Part shown: positions 54,156-63,823 of the stretch, piece by piece | Position numbering within the stretch: position 1 is the first letter of the stretch | How the letters are laid out: every line of letters starts with the position of its first letter | Origin: Ammoniphilus resinae | GTDB taxonomy: Bacteria; Bacillota; Bacilli; Aneurinibacillales; RAOX-1 | DNA: 64,000 nucleotides | NCBI RefSeq assembly: GCF_017873965.1 | Contig: NZ_JAGGKT010000007.1 | Location: 62,001-126,000, forward strand | Direction: 5' to 3' | Position numbers and translations under genes: made by a program | The notes under the pieces: generated by a model | Seen by the model: the letters and a program-made list of their open reading frames with translations, nothing else | Told to the model about the DNA's origin: nothing | Databases searched by the model: none

Positions 54156-55175
54156 ATGAGTGGCTGGAAAAATCTATGTCGCTTGCTCCCGATTGTCGCT
54201 TTGGCGATGTTCGTCTTAACAGGATGCGGCGATCCGTATCTATCTGCTCTAGACCCGAAAGGGCCTGTTGCGGAAAGTCAATTATCTCTTATCAAGCTTA
54301 GTTTCTACATCATGTTAGGGGTCTTCATAGTCGTAATGGTTATCTTTACATACGTACTTGTGAAGTTTAGAAAACGTCCTGGACAAACGGGGATTCCTAA
54401 ACAGGTGGAAGGGAATCACAAGCTTGAAATTATTTGGACTACTATTCCAATTATCTTGCTGTTAGTTCTTGCAATACCTACCGTTATTACAACTTTCGAT
54501 TTGGCGGAAAAATTCCCGTCTGAAGATGTTGTCAACGTAAAGGTCACTGCACATCAATTCTGGTGGGAGTTTGACTATCCAGATCTAGAAGTTTCAACGG
54601 GACAGGATCTCTATATTCCTACCGGGAAGAAAGTCCAGTTCCAATTAACTTCTGCTGACGTTATCCACTCTTTCTGGGTGCCGGCACTTGCAGGTAAAAC
54701 GGATACAAACCCTGGAATGGTTAACCACATGTGGTTCCAGGCTGACCAACCAGGAGTTTACCAAGGGAAATGTGCTGAGTTGTGTGGACCTTCTCACGCT
54801 CTGATGGATTTCAAAGTTGTTGCCGTAAGTCCTGAAGAATTTGATACGTGGGTAGGAAAAATGAAGGCAGCTGCAGAGCGTACACCAGCAACAGCTACTG
54901 CTCAGCAAGGTCAAGAGATCTTTAACAAGAGCTGCTTAGGATGTCATGCTGTTGGAGGCCAAGGTGGGAAAATGGGACCTAACCTTACAGCTTTTGGAGA
55001 CCGAGATAAAGTGGCTGGAATTTTAGAATATAATAAGGAAAACATTGCTGCTTGGATTCATGATCCACAAAGCAAGAAGCCTGGAAATCTAATGCCTGCC
55101 TTCGGTGATAAGTTAAGCGATCAAGAAATCGACTCCTTGGTTGAGTACCTTGATGGTCTAAAAATTAATGAGTAA
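54156..55175 (+). CDS. ctaC: Cytochrome caa3 oxidase subunit II with fused cytochrome c
   Basis: This 339-residue subunit takes electrons through its own heme c and CuA. It has a lipoprotein signal (MFVLTGC), two transmembrane helices and a cupredoxin domain. The CuA ligands lie in HSFWVPALAGK and CAELCGPSHALM. A C-terminal cytochrome c domain carries the heme motif CLGCH near residue 269 and MPAF as the distal methionine. The fused heme identifies it as caa3 type. It is the first gene of ctaCDEF. Confidence 0.97.
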   Translation: MSGWKNLCRLLPIVALAMFVLTGCGDPYLSALDPKGPVAESQLSLIKLSFYIMLGVFIVVMVIFTYVLVKFRKRPGQTGIPKQVEGNHKLEIIWTTIPIILLLVLAIPTVITTFDLAEKFPSEDVVNVKVTAHQFWWEFDYPDLEVSTGQDLYIPTGKKVQFQLTSADVIHSFWVPALAGKTDTNPGMVNHMWFQADQPGVYQGKCAELCGPSHALMDFKVVAVSPEEFDTWVGKMKAAAERTPATATAQQGQEIFNKSCLGCHAVGGQGGKMGPNLTAFGDRDKVAGILEYNKENIAAWIHDPQSKKPGNLMPAFGDKLSDQEIDSLVEYLDGLKINE

Positions 55176-55220
55176 AAATGGGGTCTTCCTGTTTAGTTTA
55201 AAAAAAAGGAGGAAATAATT

Positions 55221-57077
55221 GTGGCTGGACATGGACATGTGGCTCATTCCCCAAAACGACATACAGGCCTGATGGATTGGCTCACGACTGTGGATCATAA
55301 AAAAATCGGTATTCTGTATCTAGTTGCCGGGGGGTTCTTCTTCTTATTAGGTGGTTTAGAAGCCATCCTAATCCGTATACAGTTGATGTATCCTGATAGT
55401 AAGATCTTTATCGGGGCAACATTCAACGAATTGACAACAATGCATGGTACGACAATGATCTTCCTTGCAGCGATGCCTGTCATATTTGCGCTTATGAATG
55501 CGGTTGTTCCATTGCAAATAGGAGCTCGCGACGTAGCGTTTCCGTTTTTAAATTCCTTAGGCTTTTGGCTCTTCTTCATGGGGGGACTTTTGCTTAATAC
55601 GAGTTGGTTTTTAGGTGGCGCACCTGACGCTGGTTGGACTGCGTATGCCCCCCTTTCCTCAGCATTTAGTGGTCGTGGGGTAGACTTCTACGTATTAGGT
55701 TTACAAATTGCCGGGATTGGAACTTGGCTTGGAGGAATTAACTTCCTAGTCACGATTATTAACATGAGGGCACCAGGTCTGAGTTTCATGAGATTACCAA
55801 TGTTTACTTGGACAGCGTTCATCACATCAACTCTTGTTTTGTTTGCTTTCCCAGCAATCACAGTCAGTTTGGTATTGCTCATGTTTGATCGTCTGTTTGG
55901 GGCAAACTTCTTTGATGCTGCTGCAGGTGGTAATGAGGTAATTTGGGAGCACTTATTCTGGATTTTTGGACACCCTGAAGTGTACATTCTGATCTTGCCA
56001 GCTTTCGGGGTTATATCTGAAGTTATGCCAACTTTTTCAAAGAAGCGTCTATTTGGATATAGTGCAATGGTATTTTCTACCGTATTAATCGGTTTCTTAG
56101 GCTTTATGGTATGGGCACACCATATGTTTACAGTCGGGCTTGGTCCGGTTGCCAACGCCATCTTCGGGGTTGCTACGATGTTGATTGCTATTCCAACAGG
56201 GATTAAGATCTTTAACTGGCTGTTTACCTTGTGGGGCGGACATATTCGCTTTACTACTGCCATGCTGTATGCTGTTGGATTTATTCCTACATTTGTAATT
56301 GGTGGGATGACGGGTGTTATGCTCGCGATTCCAACTGCTGACTATCAGTACCATGATACTTACTTTGTAATTGCTCACTTCCACTACGTAATCGTAGGGG
56401 GAATGGTACTTGGTTTGTTTTCTGGACTCTATTACTGGTGGCCAAAGATGTTTGGTAGAATGTTAAACGAAACTTTAGGAAAGTGGAATTTCTGGACATT
56501 TTTCATTGGGTTCCATCTAACCTTCTTCCCGCAGCATTTCCTTGGCTTACTAGGAATGCCGCGTCGTGTGTTCACTTACCAGGCCGGAGTGGGACTTGAG
56601 TCGATGAACTTTATTAGTACCATTGGAGCTTTCTTAATGGGTGTTGGTTTCATTATTTTCATCTGGAACGTTATTGTTACTAATTCGAAGAAAAAGGATG
56701 CACCTGCGGATCCGTGGGATGCACGTACATTAGAATGGACCATTGCATCACCAGCACCGGAATATAACTTTGCGCAAACTCCACTTGTACGTGGACTAGA
56801 TGCATTATGGACAGAGAAGATGGCGGGTAATAAAAAGATGACACCAGCTGAACCGCTTGGTGAAATCCATATGCCTTCCGCATCGATTTTACCTTTCTTG
56901 ATGTCTGTTGGTTTATTTATCGCAGGATATGGTTTTATCTACCACATGTATGTGTTAATCGGGGTTGGAGCAGTGATTGTCGTTTCATGTATGTTTACCC
57001 GTTCGTTTAAGGATGATCCAGGTTGGCATGTACCTATAGATGAAGTTGAAAGAACGGAAAAGGAGGCTAGAGCGTAA
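55221..57077 (+). CDS. ctaD: Cytochrome caa3 oxidase subunit I
   Basis: Subunit I holds heme a and the heme a3-CuB centre, reduces oxygen and pumps protons. The 618-residue protein has at least 12 helices. Ligands are seen in the early helix MHGTTMIF (His of low-spin heme), WIFGHPEVYILILPAFG (CuB His-Tyr), the HH pair in WAHHMF, and HFHYVIVGG. GTG start follows AAAGGAGG. The end overlaps ctaE by one base. Confidence 0.97.
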   Translation: MAGHGHVAHSPKRHTGLMDWLTTVDHKKIGILYLVAGGFFFLLGGLEAILIRIQLMYPDSKIFIGATFNELTTMHGTTMIFLAAMPVIFALMNAVVPLQIGARDVAFPFLNSLGFWLFFMGGLLLNTSWFLGGAPDAGWTAYAPLSSAFSGRGVDFYVLGLQIAGIGTWLGGINFLVTIINMRAPGLSFMRLPMFTWTAFITSTLVLFAFPAITVSLVLLMFDRLFGANFFDAAAGGNEVIWEHLFWIFGHPEVYILILPAFGVISEVMPTFSKKRLFGYSAMVFSTVLIGFLGFMVWAHHMFTVGLGPVANAIFGVATMLIAIPTGIKIFNWLFTLWGGHIRFTTAMLYAVGFIPTFVIGGMTGVMLAIPTADYQYHDTYFVIAHFHYVIVGGMVLGLFSGLYYWWPKMFGRMLNETLGKWNFWTFFIGFHLTFFPQHFLGLLGMPRRVFTYQAGVGLESMNFISTIGAFLMGVGFIIFIWNVIVTNSKKKDAPADPWDARTLEWTIASPAPEYNFAQTPLVRGLDALWTEKMAGNKKMTPAEPLGEIHMPSASILPFLMSVGLFIAGYGFIYHMYVLIGVGAVIVVSCMFTRSFKDDPGWHVPIDEVERTEKEARA

Positions 57078-57688
57078 TGTCGACAGAAGTATCTACGAAT
57101 TTACCTCCCCATCCGGAGAAAGCGACCCTTGAAGGGAAAAATAAAGTATTAGGCTTTTGGCTGTTCCTTGGCGGGGAAGTCATCCTGTTTGGTTCGCTGT
57201 TCGCCACCTTCATTGCTTTACGTACAGCATTTGGAAGTGGCCCAGCATCCCAAGAATTGTTTAGCTTGCCACTGACTGCTGTAGCAACCTTTATCCTGTT
57301 AACTAGTAGTTTATTTAGTGTCTTGGGAATTCAAGCTATGCACCGGAATGATTTATCAGGTGTTCTCAAATGGTTTGGAATTACCGTATTATTTGGGCTT
57401 GCCTTCCTTGGACTAGAGATTTATGAGTTTTTTGAGTATGTACATGAAGGACATACTATGTCCAGTGGTGCTTTTGGATCTGCATTCTATACCTTGGTTG
57501 GATTCCACGGGGCACACGTACTTGGTGGGGTTTGCTGGATTACAGGCTTGCTATCCAAATTGCCGAAGAAGGGGCTTAATGTCGTAACGGCTCCTAAGCT
57601 TTATGTTGCAAGTCTTTACTGGCACTTTATTGACTTGGTATGGGTTTTCATCTTTACCGTCGTTTATCTTATGGGAAAGGTGGGGTAA
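57077..57688 (+). CDS. ctaE: Cytochrome caa3 oxidase subunit III
   Basis: This 203-residue protein has five transmembrane helices. Typical subunit III motifs are FWLFLGGEVILFGSLFATF and GFHGAHVLGG, then a final WHFIDLVWVFIF. It stabilises subunit I. It begins at the last base of the ctaD stop. Confidence 0.96.
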   Translation: MSTEVSTNLPPHPEKATLEGKNKVLGFWLFLGGEVILFGSLFATFIALRTAFGSGPASQELFSLPLTAVATFILLTSSLFSVLGIQAMHRNDLSGVLKWFGITVLFGLAFLGLEIYEFFEYVHEGHTMSSGAFGSAFYTLVGFHGAHVLGGVCWITGLLSKLPKKGLNVVTAPKLYVASLYWHFIDLVWVFIFTVVYLMGKVG

Positions 57689-57691
57689 AAA

Positions 57692-58009
57692 TTGACTGCT
57701 CACGCGAATCATTCAGAAGAGAACAAATCTCTTCGTCCGCAAGAAGGACCAAAGCGTCATATTATCACCTTTATCGTTTCAATTTTTCTAACTGCCCTGG
57801 CATTCTTTGCTGTAGCATATATGCCTGAAAGCCCATTTGTAATCCCATTTATTGTTCTCATTGGGCTCATACAAGCAGGCTTCCAACTTTACGTATGGAT
57901 GCATTTAGATCAAAAGGGTCACGAGTTTCCTACTCTTGGTATTTGGATGGGTGTATTCTTTGTTGCCGCGTTCATCATCGTATTTATTTACTGGTTGGGC
58001 GGTTATTAA
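57692..58009 (+). CDS. ctaF: Cytochrome caa3 oxidase subunit IV
   Basis: This is a small 105-residue membrane subunit with three helices, including IGLIQAGFQLYVWMHLDQK, typical of the CtaF/COX4 prokaryotic family. It starts with TTG a few bases after ctaE, behind AAAGGTGGGG. Confidence 0.93.
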   Translation: MTAHANHSEENKSLRPQEGPKRHIITFIVSIFLTALAFFAVAYMPESPFVIPFIVLIGLIQAGFQLYVWMHLDQKGHEFPTLGIWMGVFFVAAFIIVFIYWLGGY

Positions 58010-58011
58010 TG

Positions 58012-58034
58012 GAAGGGGGGCACAAGCCTCCCTT
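58012..58034 (+). terminator. Hairpin after ctaF
   Basis: AAGGGGGG pairs with CCTCCCTT (one G-T pair) around a 6-base loop, followed by a weak T run. It may only reduce transcription into ctaG. Confidence 0.5.
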
Positions 58035-58081
58035 TTATTTGGTATAATGGTTTAAAAAGATTACTGGAAGGGGGAAGGAAC

Positions 58082-58960
58082 ATGCCACAAACACATGGAA
58101 CTGTAATTGAGGCCGGATTTGTTGAATTATGGGGTCCTCAAGTCTTCTTGTTCTGTATTCTTGCGATTTTACTGTATGAAAAAATGGCCAAGGCCTTTAA
58201 GGATAATGGATCTCAAGTAGAGGCGAAAAATAGATTCTTGTTTTACGCTGGAATCGTCTTGTTTTATGTGGCGAAAGGGAGCCCAGTAGATTTTTATGGG
58301 CATCACTATCTGTTTAGCTTGCATATGGTGCAGCAATCCCTTTTGTATTATATTATCCCGCCATTAATGCTAATGGGTATACCTACGCGGGCATGGGAAA
58401 AAGCATTGGAGGTAAAGATTGTAAAGAGCTTGGTTACCTTGAATCCTTTAATCGCTACCTTCTTATTTAATGGAATGTTTTCACTCTACCATTATCCGGC
58501 TATTTTTGATGGGATCATGGGAAATCCCTATTTCACCGTTCTCTCCCAAATCCTTTTAATTACGGTTTCCTCACTGATGTGGTGGCATATTATATCCCCT
58601 GTTCCTAGTGTAGAGCGGATATCTGGCTTGAAAAAAATAGGATACATTTTTTTATCTGGTGTTTTGTTAACTCCTGCTTGCGGATTGATTATGTTCGCAG
58701 GGAAGGTGGTATACAGCACATATATTAATGCCCCTATTCTAGTCCGTGTCCTTCCAACTACACTTGATGATCAGCAATTGGGCGGTATTTTGATGAAGAT
58801 TTTTCAAGAGATCGCTTTGATGGGGGCACTTGTATTGGCTTTCTTTGAATGGTACCGTAAGGAAAATCCAACGGATTCGATCGACCCGATTGGGGGGGAG
58901 AATCAGATGGAATACCTTCATCTTTCTACATCGTTGGCAGGTCCGCAAAATAGACCATAG
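58082..58960 (+). CDS. ctaG: Cytochrome c oxidase assembly factor CtaG (caa3_CtaG family)
   Basis: This 292-residue protein has about seven transmembrane helices. Conserved histidines lie near helix ends (DFYGHHYLFSLHMVQQSLLYY and WWHIISPVP). In B. subtilis CtaG is needed to make active caa3 oxidase, probably in forming the CuB centre. GGAAGGGGGAAGGAAC precedes ATG. It follows ctaF directly, as expected. Confidence 0.94.
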   Translation: MPQTHGTVIEAGFVELWGPQVFLFCILAILLYEKMAKAFKDNGSQVEAKNRFLFYAGIVLFYVAKGSPVDFYGHHYLFSLHMVQQSLLYYIIPPLMLMGIPTRAWEKALEVKIVKSLVTLNPLIATFLFNGMFSLYHYPAIFDGIMGNPYFTVLSQILLITVSSLMWWHIISPVPSVERISGLKKIGYIFLSGVLLTPACGLIMFAGKVVYSTYINAPILVRVLPTTLDDQQLGGILMKIFQEIALMGALVLAFFEWYRKENPTDSIDPIGGENQMEYLHLSTSLAGPQNRP

Positions 58961-58974
58961 AAAGGGCAAAATTT

Positions 58975-59433
58975 ATGGGTCATGTATTACCTTTGATTAG
59001 TACCTTGCTAATTGTCACGAGTGCAATCTTAATTGCTTTCGGATGGTATTATATTCGCAAAAGACAACTTGAAAAGCATAAGAAAATCATGTCTTTGGCT
59101 GGCATAGCCGCCTTGCTCTTTTTTATCATCTATTCCAGTCGAACGGTATTTATCGGCAATACGACGTTTGGTGGCCCGGAAAGCATTAAACCTTTTTACA
59201 CTGGTTTTTTAATTTTTCATATCTTCTTGGCAACGGTCGGTGCTGTTTTTGGGATCGTGTCAATTTCTTCGGGATATAAAAGCCGCCTTAAGATTCATCG
59301 TAAAATAGGTCCCTGGACCTCTGTAATTTGGTTTATTACAGCCGTTACAGGGGTAATGGTTTACTTTCTCCTGTACGTCTTTTGGGAACCAGGAGAGGCT
59401 GATAGTATGATAAAGGCAATACTTGGGTTGTAA
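58975..59433 (+). CDS. DUF420 membrane protein (YozB/CtaM-like)
   Basis: This 152-residue protein has four transmembrane helices. The DUF420 pattern shows as RKRQLEKHKKIMSLAG, FHIFLATVG and KSRLKIHRKIGPWTSVIWFITAVTG, with paired histidines. The Staphylococcus member CtaM helps assemble heme-copper oxidases, and the place after ctaG supports that role. A terminator follows. Confidence 0.88.
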   Translation: MGHVLPLISTLLIVTSAILIAFGWYYIRKRQLEKHKKIMSLAGIAALLFFIIYSSRTVFIGNTTFGGPESIKPFYTGFLIFHIFLATVGAVFGIVSISSGYKSRLKIHRKIGPWTSVIWFITAVTGVMVYFLLYVFWEPGEADSMIKAILGL

Positions 59434-59444
59434 TTGTATTAAAC

Positions 59445-59477
59445 AAAAGGATCGCTTCTCATTGCAGCGATCCTTTT
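59445..59477 (+). terminator. Terminator of the cta operon
   Basis: AAAAGGATCGCT pairs perfectly with AGCGATCCTTTT around a 9-base loop. Confidence 0.88.
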
Positions 59478-59535
59478 ATATTTCTGCCAGTTTAATCATT
59501 AATGAAAATAATCATAATAAATTATAAAAAAACAC

Positions 59536-59565
59536 TAGACAACCAAATAAAATAATCTGTATACT
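59536..59565 (+). promoter_or_regulatory. Promoter candidate for the lacI-TRAP unit
   Basis: TAGACA (59536-59541) and TATACT (59560-59565) are 18 bases apart. Two cre/LacI-like operators lie downstream before the LacI-family gene. Otherwise the 344-base gap is AT-rich with no gene. Confidence 0.5.
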
Positions 59566-59615
59566 TATATCAATCAGAAATGGTAGGATATACAGAATGA
59601 TATTACTCATCAATA

Positions 59616-59631
59616 TTGAAAACGTATACAA
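59616..59631. promoter_or_regulatory. cre/LacI-family operator 1
   Basis: TTGAAAACGTATACAA fits WTGNAANCGNWNNCWW at every position. It lies 117 bases upstream of a second site, centre to centre. It is likely bound by the adjacent LacI-family protein or by CcpA. Confidence 0.6.
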
Positions 59632-59732
59632 CTTTTCTCACACAGAATGTAACTTTTTCTAGTTAAATACTTACGATTTACAAGCTGAAATAGTCGAAAA
59701 GGGTATAAATGTGTAGGAATTTAACAGATAAG

Positions 59733-59748
59733 TTGTAAACGATTTCAA
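59733..59748. promoter_or_regulatory. cre/LacI-family operator 2
   Basis: TTGTAAACGATTTCAA fits the consensus at every position and is followed by a TATAGT -10-like hexamer. It lies about 30 bases before the LacI-family gene, a position suited to autorepression. Confidence 0.65.
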
Positions 59749-59777
59749 ACTATAGTTGTTTATTAGGAGGTGATCAA

Positions 59778-60824
59778 TTGAATTCAACGATTTTGGATAT
59801 TGCCAAATTAGCTGGTGTTTCAACAGCTACTGTTTCAAGGGTTTTGAACAATTATCCCTTTGTAAAAGAACAAACCCGAAACAAAGTTTTGGAAGCGATC
59901 GAGGCTTTAAACTATTACCCGGATCTTGTTGCAAGAAGTATGGTTAAAGGGCGAACTTACAATATTGGATTGATTGTTGGAACCTTAGGGAATCCGTTTT
60001 TCGCCGAGACTTCAGAGGTAATTATTAAAACGGCGGAAATGTATAAATGCCATGTGACTCTCTGTGTATCAGAAGAAAATGAAACCAAGCTATCAGAGTA
60101 CGTAGACTTGCTCTGCAATAAACGTGTTGATGGGTTAATCATCGGTTCTATTTTTAAGGGGGTTACTATTCCAAGGTTGAAGTCATCGAATATTCCGTAT
60201 GTGCTCTATAACCGGAAAAATGTTTTTGAAGATGCTGACTACGTGATACAAGATAATTTTCAAGCAGCCTATGAAGCGGTAAACCATCTCGTTCGTTTGG
60301 GACATAGAAAGATTGCCATCTTGCATGGTCCACAGGTGTTTGACAGCGTAGCTGAACGTTTGGAGGGGTATTACAAAGCGCTTCAAGATGCCAAGCTCAA
60401 GACCTACGATCATTTCCATCAAGAGGTACATTTTGAAAAGGTAGACGCGGATTTAGAATCATCAATGAATCGGATGATGGAGGACAAAAATCGACCTACA
60501 GCGATTTTTGCAACAGCAGATTTTCTTGCACTTGCGGCTATTGAATATCTGATGAACAAGGGGTACCGAATACCTGAGGATGTGGCGATTGTTGGCTTTG
60601 ATAATTTGCGTTTATCTGGTCACAGTATGATCGGCTTAACCACAGTAGGACAAAGAGCAGAAGATATGGCCAGGTTAGCAGTAGAAAGATTGATGCAAAA
60701 AATTGAACAGACCGTTACCGGGAACAGTTCAGAGGAAGATTCTTGGAAAATTAGATTAAAGCCCGAGTTAATTATACGCCGCTCTTGTGGTGCACATCTT
60801 AAAGATATGATTTTTAATCCATAA
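59778..60824 (+). CDS. LacI-family transcriptional regulator
   Basis: This 348-residue repressor has an N-terminal helix-turn-helix (ILDIAKLAGVSTATVSRVLNNY) with the hinge helix PDLVARSMVKG. A periplasmic-binding-like effector domain follows (IGLIVGTLGNPFF, VNHLVRLGHRKIAIL, IPEDVAIVGFDN). TTG start is preceded by AGGAGGTGATCA. It probably controls the TRAP transporter genes that follow. The effector is unknown. Confidence 0.92.
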   Translation: MNSTILDIAKLAGVSTATVSRVLNNYPFVKEQTRNKVLEAIEALNYYPDLVARSMVKGRTYNIGLIVGTLGNPFFAETSEVIIKTAEMYKCHVTLCVSEENETKLSEYVDLLCNKRVDGLIIGSIFKGVTIPRLKSSNIPYVLYNRKNVFEDADYVIQDNFQAAYEAVNHLVRLGHRKIAILHGPQVFDSVAERLEGYYKALQDAKLKTYDHFHQEVHFEKVDADLESSMNRMMEDKNRPTAIFATADFLALAAIEYLMNKGYRIPEDVAIVGFDNLRLSGHSMIGLTTVGQRAEDMARLAVERLMQKIEQTVTGNSSEEDSWKIRLKPELIIRRSCGAHLKDMIFNP

Positions 60825-60839
60825 AAAAGGGGGATTGAC

Positions 60840-61409
60840 ATGCAATTCATCAATTTTGTAGATAAGTTCAACAGGATATTGGAAATTTTAGCTGGAATTG
60901 CAGTGATCGTGATGACGCTTGTTGTATTTCTGCAAGTTATAGTCCGCTTTGGTTTAACAGCTATTGGATGGGATTTGTCAGTTCCCTGGACAGAGGAACT
61001 TGCTCGTTATCTTATGATTTGGGTGATATTTATCGGTGGGGCAATTGCGACAAGAAAAGGGAAGTTGATTGCAGTTGAAGCGCTGGTTGTTGCTTTGCCC
61101 GCTTTACCGGGGAAATTGATTAAGTTCGTATCACACATCGTATCCCTCGTCTTTTATGCCATTATTTTTACGATTGGTTTGGAATGGGCCAAGTTTGGAC
61201 TAAGTGAAACAGCCCCAGTAATGAAGTTTCCGATGGTTTATGTTTATAGTGCATTGGTAGTTTCAGCAGGAATTATGATTCTTAATACGATTTCTTTTCT
61301 CTTGGAAATATTCATTAAAAAGATAGACATCCGAGAGGCTTCTGTAGATGAGGAAGTGGAGGACGCGTTAGCTGAATACAAAAATAAAGGGGAGGGGGTA
61401 ACCCAATGA
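60840..61409 (+). CDS. TRAP transporter small permease subunit (DctQ)
   Basis: This 189-residue membrane protein has four helices and typical DctQ features (VVFLQVIVRFGL, WTEELARYLMIWVIFIGGAIATRKGKL). It pairs with DctM in sodium-driven uptake of carboxylates or related acids. It lies 16 bases after the lacI gene and overlaps dctM by four bases. Confidence 0.93.
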   Translation: MQFINFVDKFNRILEILAGIAVIVMTLVVFLQVIVRFGLTAIGWDLSVPWTEELARYLMIWVIFIGGAIATRKGKLIAVEALVVALPALPGKLIKFVSHIVSLVFYAIIFTIGLEWAKFGLSETAPVMKFPMVYVYSALVVSAGIMILNTISFLLEIFIKKIDIREASVDEEVEDALAEYKNKGEGVTQ

Positions 61410-62689
61410 TATCTACCTTATTTATTAGTTTACTAGTATTGTTTGTTATCAGTGTTCCCATTGCGGTTTCCCTCGGGTTGTCCTCAATTATTGCCTTGAG
61501 TTTGAAGGGAATCCCCCTTATTACGCTAGCGCAAAGTGTATTCGAGAGCTTAGACTCCTTTTCCCTAATGGCGGTTCCATTCTTTATTCTAGCAGGGAAC
61601 TTGATGCAAACCGGTGGAATTTCAAAACGATTGATCAACTTGGCTAATGTTTTAGTAGGTTGGATCAAAGGTGGACTTGGGGCGGTTGCAGTATTGACAT
61701 CGATGTTTTTCGCTACATTATCCGGATCGTCTTCCGCGACAACGGCGGCAATTGGATCAACCTTAATCCCGGCAATGGAAAAGAAAGGGTACCCGAGAAA
61801 TTTTGCTGCTGCTGTGTGTGCCTCATCAGGCGAATTAGGAGTTATCATCCCTCCTTCTATCTCGATGATTGTATATGGCTTGGTAGCAAACGTTTCGATT
61901 GGAAGTTTGTTTATTGCAGGTTTCCTTCCAGGGTTATTAATTGGTTTAAGTTTAATTCTTTTAATTTCCATTGTGGCTCGCATCAGAGGGTTTGATACGG
62001 TAAGTAGTTTTCAGAAGAGTCAATGGTTAAAAGAATTATGGATTGCCTTTAAGGATTCATTTCTTGCTTTATTGATGCCCATTATTATTTTGGGTGGTAT
62101 TTACGCAGGATGGTTTACCCCGACAGAAGCATCGGTAGTTGCAGTAGTTTATGGATTTTTTATCGGTACGGTTGTTTACCGGGAAATAAGAATGAAAGAC
62201 TTGATGCCAATTCTTATCCGCTCAACGTTGGCTACCTCGATCATTATGCTAATCGTGGCGTTTGCTTCGATCTTTGCCTATATCTTAACCATGGAACAGG
62301 TCCCACATCATGTAGGGAAATCAATCGCAGAATTTTCAGATAGCCCAGTCGTCTTCTTGATTCTCGTCAATTTGATGCTTTTTATAACAGGGATGTTTAT
62401 GGAAACACTGGCGTCAATTATCATTATAGCCCCGATCTTGGCACCGGTTGCTATTCAATTCGGAATTGACCCCGTTCATTTCGGTATTATCATGGTCGTT
62501 AACCTTGCTGTAGGGATGGTTACACCACCCGTTGGAGTAAATTTATTTGTTGCTTGCCAAATCGCTAATATTCGAATCGATCAGCTTGCGCGGCCTTTAG
62601 TTCTTTTCTTAGGGGTATTGATACTAGATGTATTCATTATTAGTTATGTACCTATCCTGAGTACGTGGTTGCCATCTCTGCTCCAATAA
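61406..62689 (+). CDS. TRAP transporter large permease subunit (DctM)
   Basis: This 427-residue protein has about 12 helices and belongs to the ion transporter superfamily. Characteristic segments are VPFFILAGNLMQTGGISKRL, MFFATLSGSSSATTAAIGSTLIPAM and VNLAVGMVTPPVGVNLFVA. It forms the sodium-coupled channel of the TRAP system. It starts inside the dctQ end. Confidence 0.95.
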   Translation: MISTLFISLLVLFVISVPIAVSLGLSSIIALSLKGIPLITLAQSVFESLDSFSLMAVPFFILAGNLMQTGGISKRLINLANVLVGWIKGGLGAVAVLTSMFFATLSGSSSATTAAIGSTLIPAMEKKGYPRNFAAAVCASSGELGVIIPPSISMIVYGLVANVSIGSLFIAGFLPGLLIGLSLILLISIVARIRGFDTVSSFQKSQWLKELWIAFKDSFLALLMPIIILGGIYAGWFTPTEASVVAVVYGFFIGTVVYREIRMKDLMPILIRSTLATSIIMLIVAFASIFAYILTMEQVPHHVGKSIAEFSDSPVVFLILVNLMLFITGMFMETLASIIIIAPILAPVAIQFGIDPVHFGIIMVVNLAVGMVTPPVGVNLFVACQIANIRIDQLARPLVLFLGVLILDVFIISYVPILSTWLPSLLQ

Positions 62690-62756
62690 TGGTTTAGAGG
62701 TTTTATATAATTTGTAGAGACAACAATAACAACAATAATAAGGGGGATATTTTAAA

Positions 62757-63806
62757 ATGAAAAAGAATAAAATTCTATCAACTGTTGCAGCGGTAAGTCT
62801 AGCTATGGGAACCATATTGACTGGGTGTGGCGGTAGCGAAACTACACAAGATTCTGCTAACGCAAACAATTCGGGTGGGGATCAGCCAAAAGCCGAAACG
62901 ATTGAACTGAATTTGGGGCATACCTTAGCACCTGATAGTCATTATCATGCTATGGCAACGAAATTAGCAGAGCTTGTTGAACAAAAATCAAATGGAACGA
63001 TTAAGGTGACAGTCTTCCCACAGTCACAGCTTGGCGGAGAGGTGAAAATGATTCAAGGGGCACGGACAGGTACTGTGGGAATGCTTATTACGGCACAGGC
63101 CCCGCTAACAAACACAGTCCCAGAATACTCCTTGTTTGATTTGCCATATCTATTTGATAGTATCGATCAGGCAAATGAAGTTTTGGACGGACCAGTAGGA
63201 GATAAGTTTCTAGATATGCTTCCAGAGCACGGAATGGTAGGCTTAGGATGGTTATCTGTCATGGAAAGAAGTGTATTCTCCAATAAACCTATTAAATCTG
63301 CTGCAGATATGAAAGGGTTTAAAGTTCGAGTGATGCAATCCCCGGGCTATGTAAAGGCATATGAAGCACTTGGTGCACAGCCTACCCCAATGGCTTACTC
63401 GGAAGTATATCTATCTTTACAACAAGGGGTAGTAGATGGGGCAGATACATCCCCTGATCAATTCGTAATGGATAAGTTCGTTGAGGTTTCTAAGTATTTC
63501 AATAGAACAGCCGTGCATTATTTACCAGCCCTAGTGGTTGTTTCTAAGCAAAAATGGGATGCTATGACCCCAGATCAGCAAAAAGCATTGCAAGAAGCAA
63601 CAGATGAGGCATTGGCATATGGTAAAGATTATTATAAAAAGTCATTTGATGAATCACTTGCGAAAGCAAAGGAAGCAGGAGTGGAAATCGTAGATACGGA
63701 CCTTGAGAGTATGAAGAAAGCAACGCAGCCAGTATATGAGGAATTACTAAAAGAAATTCCTAATGGCCAAGCATTATTTGATGAAGTTCAAGCAGCCAAA
63801 AAATAA
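62757..63806 (+). CDS. TRAP transporter substrate-binding lipoprotein (DctP)
   Basis: This 349-residue extracytoplasmic binding protein has a lipoprotein signal (ILTGCGGS) and a serine/asparagine-rich linker. The DctP fold follows (LGHTLAPDSHYHAMATKLAELV, the substrate-arginine region MKGFKVRVMQSP, and PMAYSEVYLSLQQGVVDGAD). Substrates of relatives include C4-dicarboxylates and sugar acids, and the sequence alone does not decide. Order Q-M-P with the receptor last is common. Confidence 0.93.
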   Translation: MKKNKILSTVAAVSLAMGTILTGCGGSETTQDSANANNSGGDQPKAETIELNLGHTLAPDSHYHAMATKLAELVEQKSNGTIKVTVFPQSQLGGEVKMIQGARTGTVGMLITAQAPLTNTVPEYSLFDLPYLFDSIDQANEVLDGPVGDKFLDMLPEHGMVGLGWLSVMERSVFSNKPIKSAADMKGFKVRVMQSPGYVKAYEALGAQPTPMAYSEVYLSLQQGVVDGADTSPDQFVMDKFVEVSKYFNRTAVHYLPALVVVSKQKWDAMTPDQQKALQEATDEALAYGKDYYKKSFDESLAKAKEAGVEIVDTDLESMKKATQPVYEELLKEIPNGQALFDEVQAAKK

Positions 63807-63823
63807 TTGAAAAGTATAATCTC

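Noticed and set aside
55295-56499. Several minus-strand frames opposite ctaD
   Set aside because: They are antisense shadows of a conserved oxidase gene and lack starts and family features.
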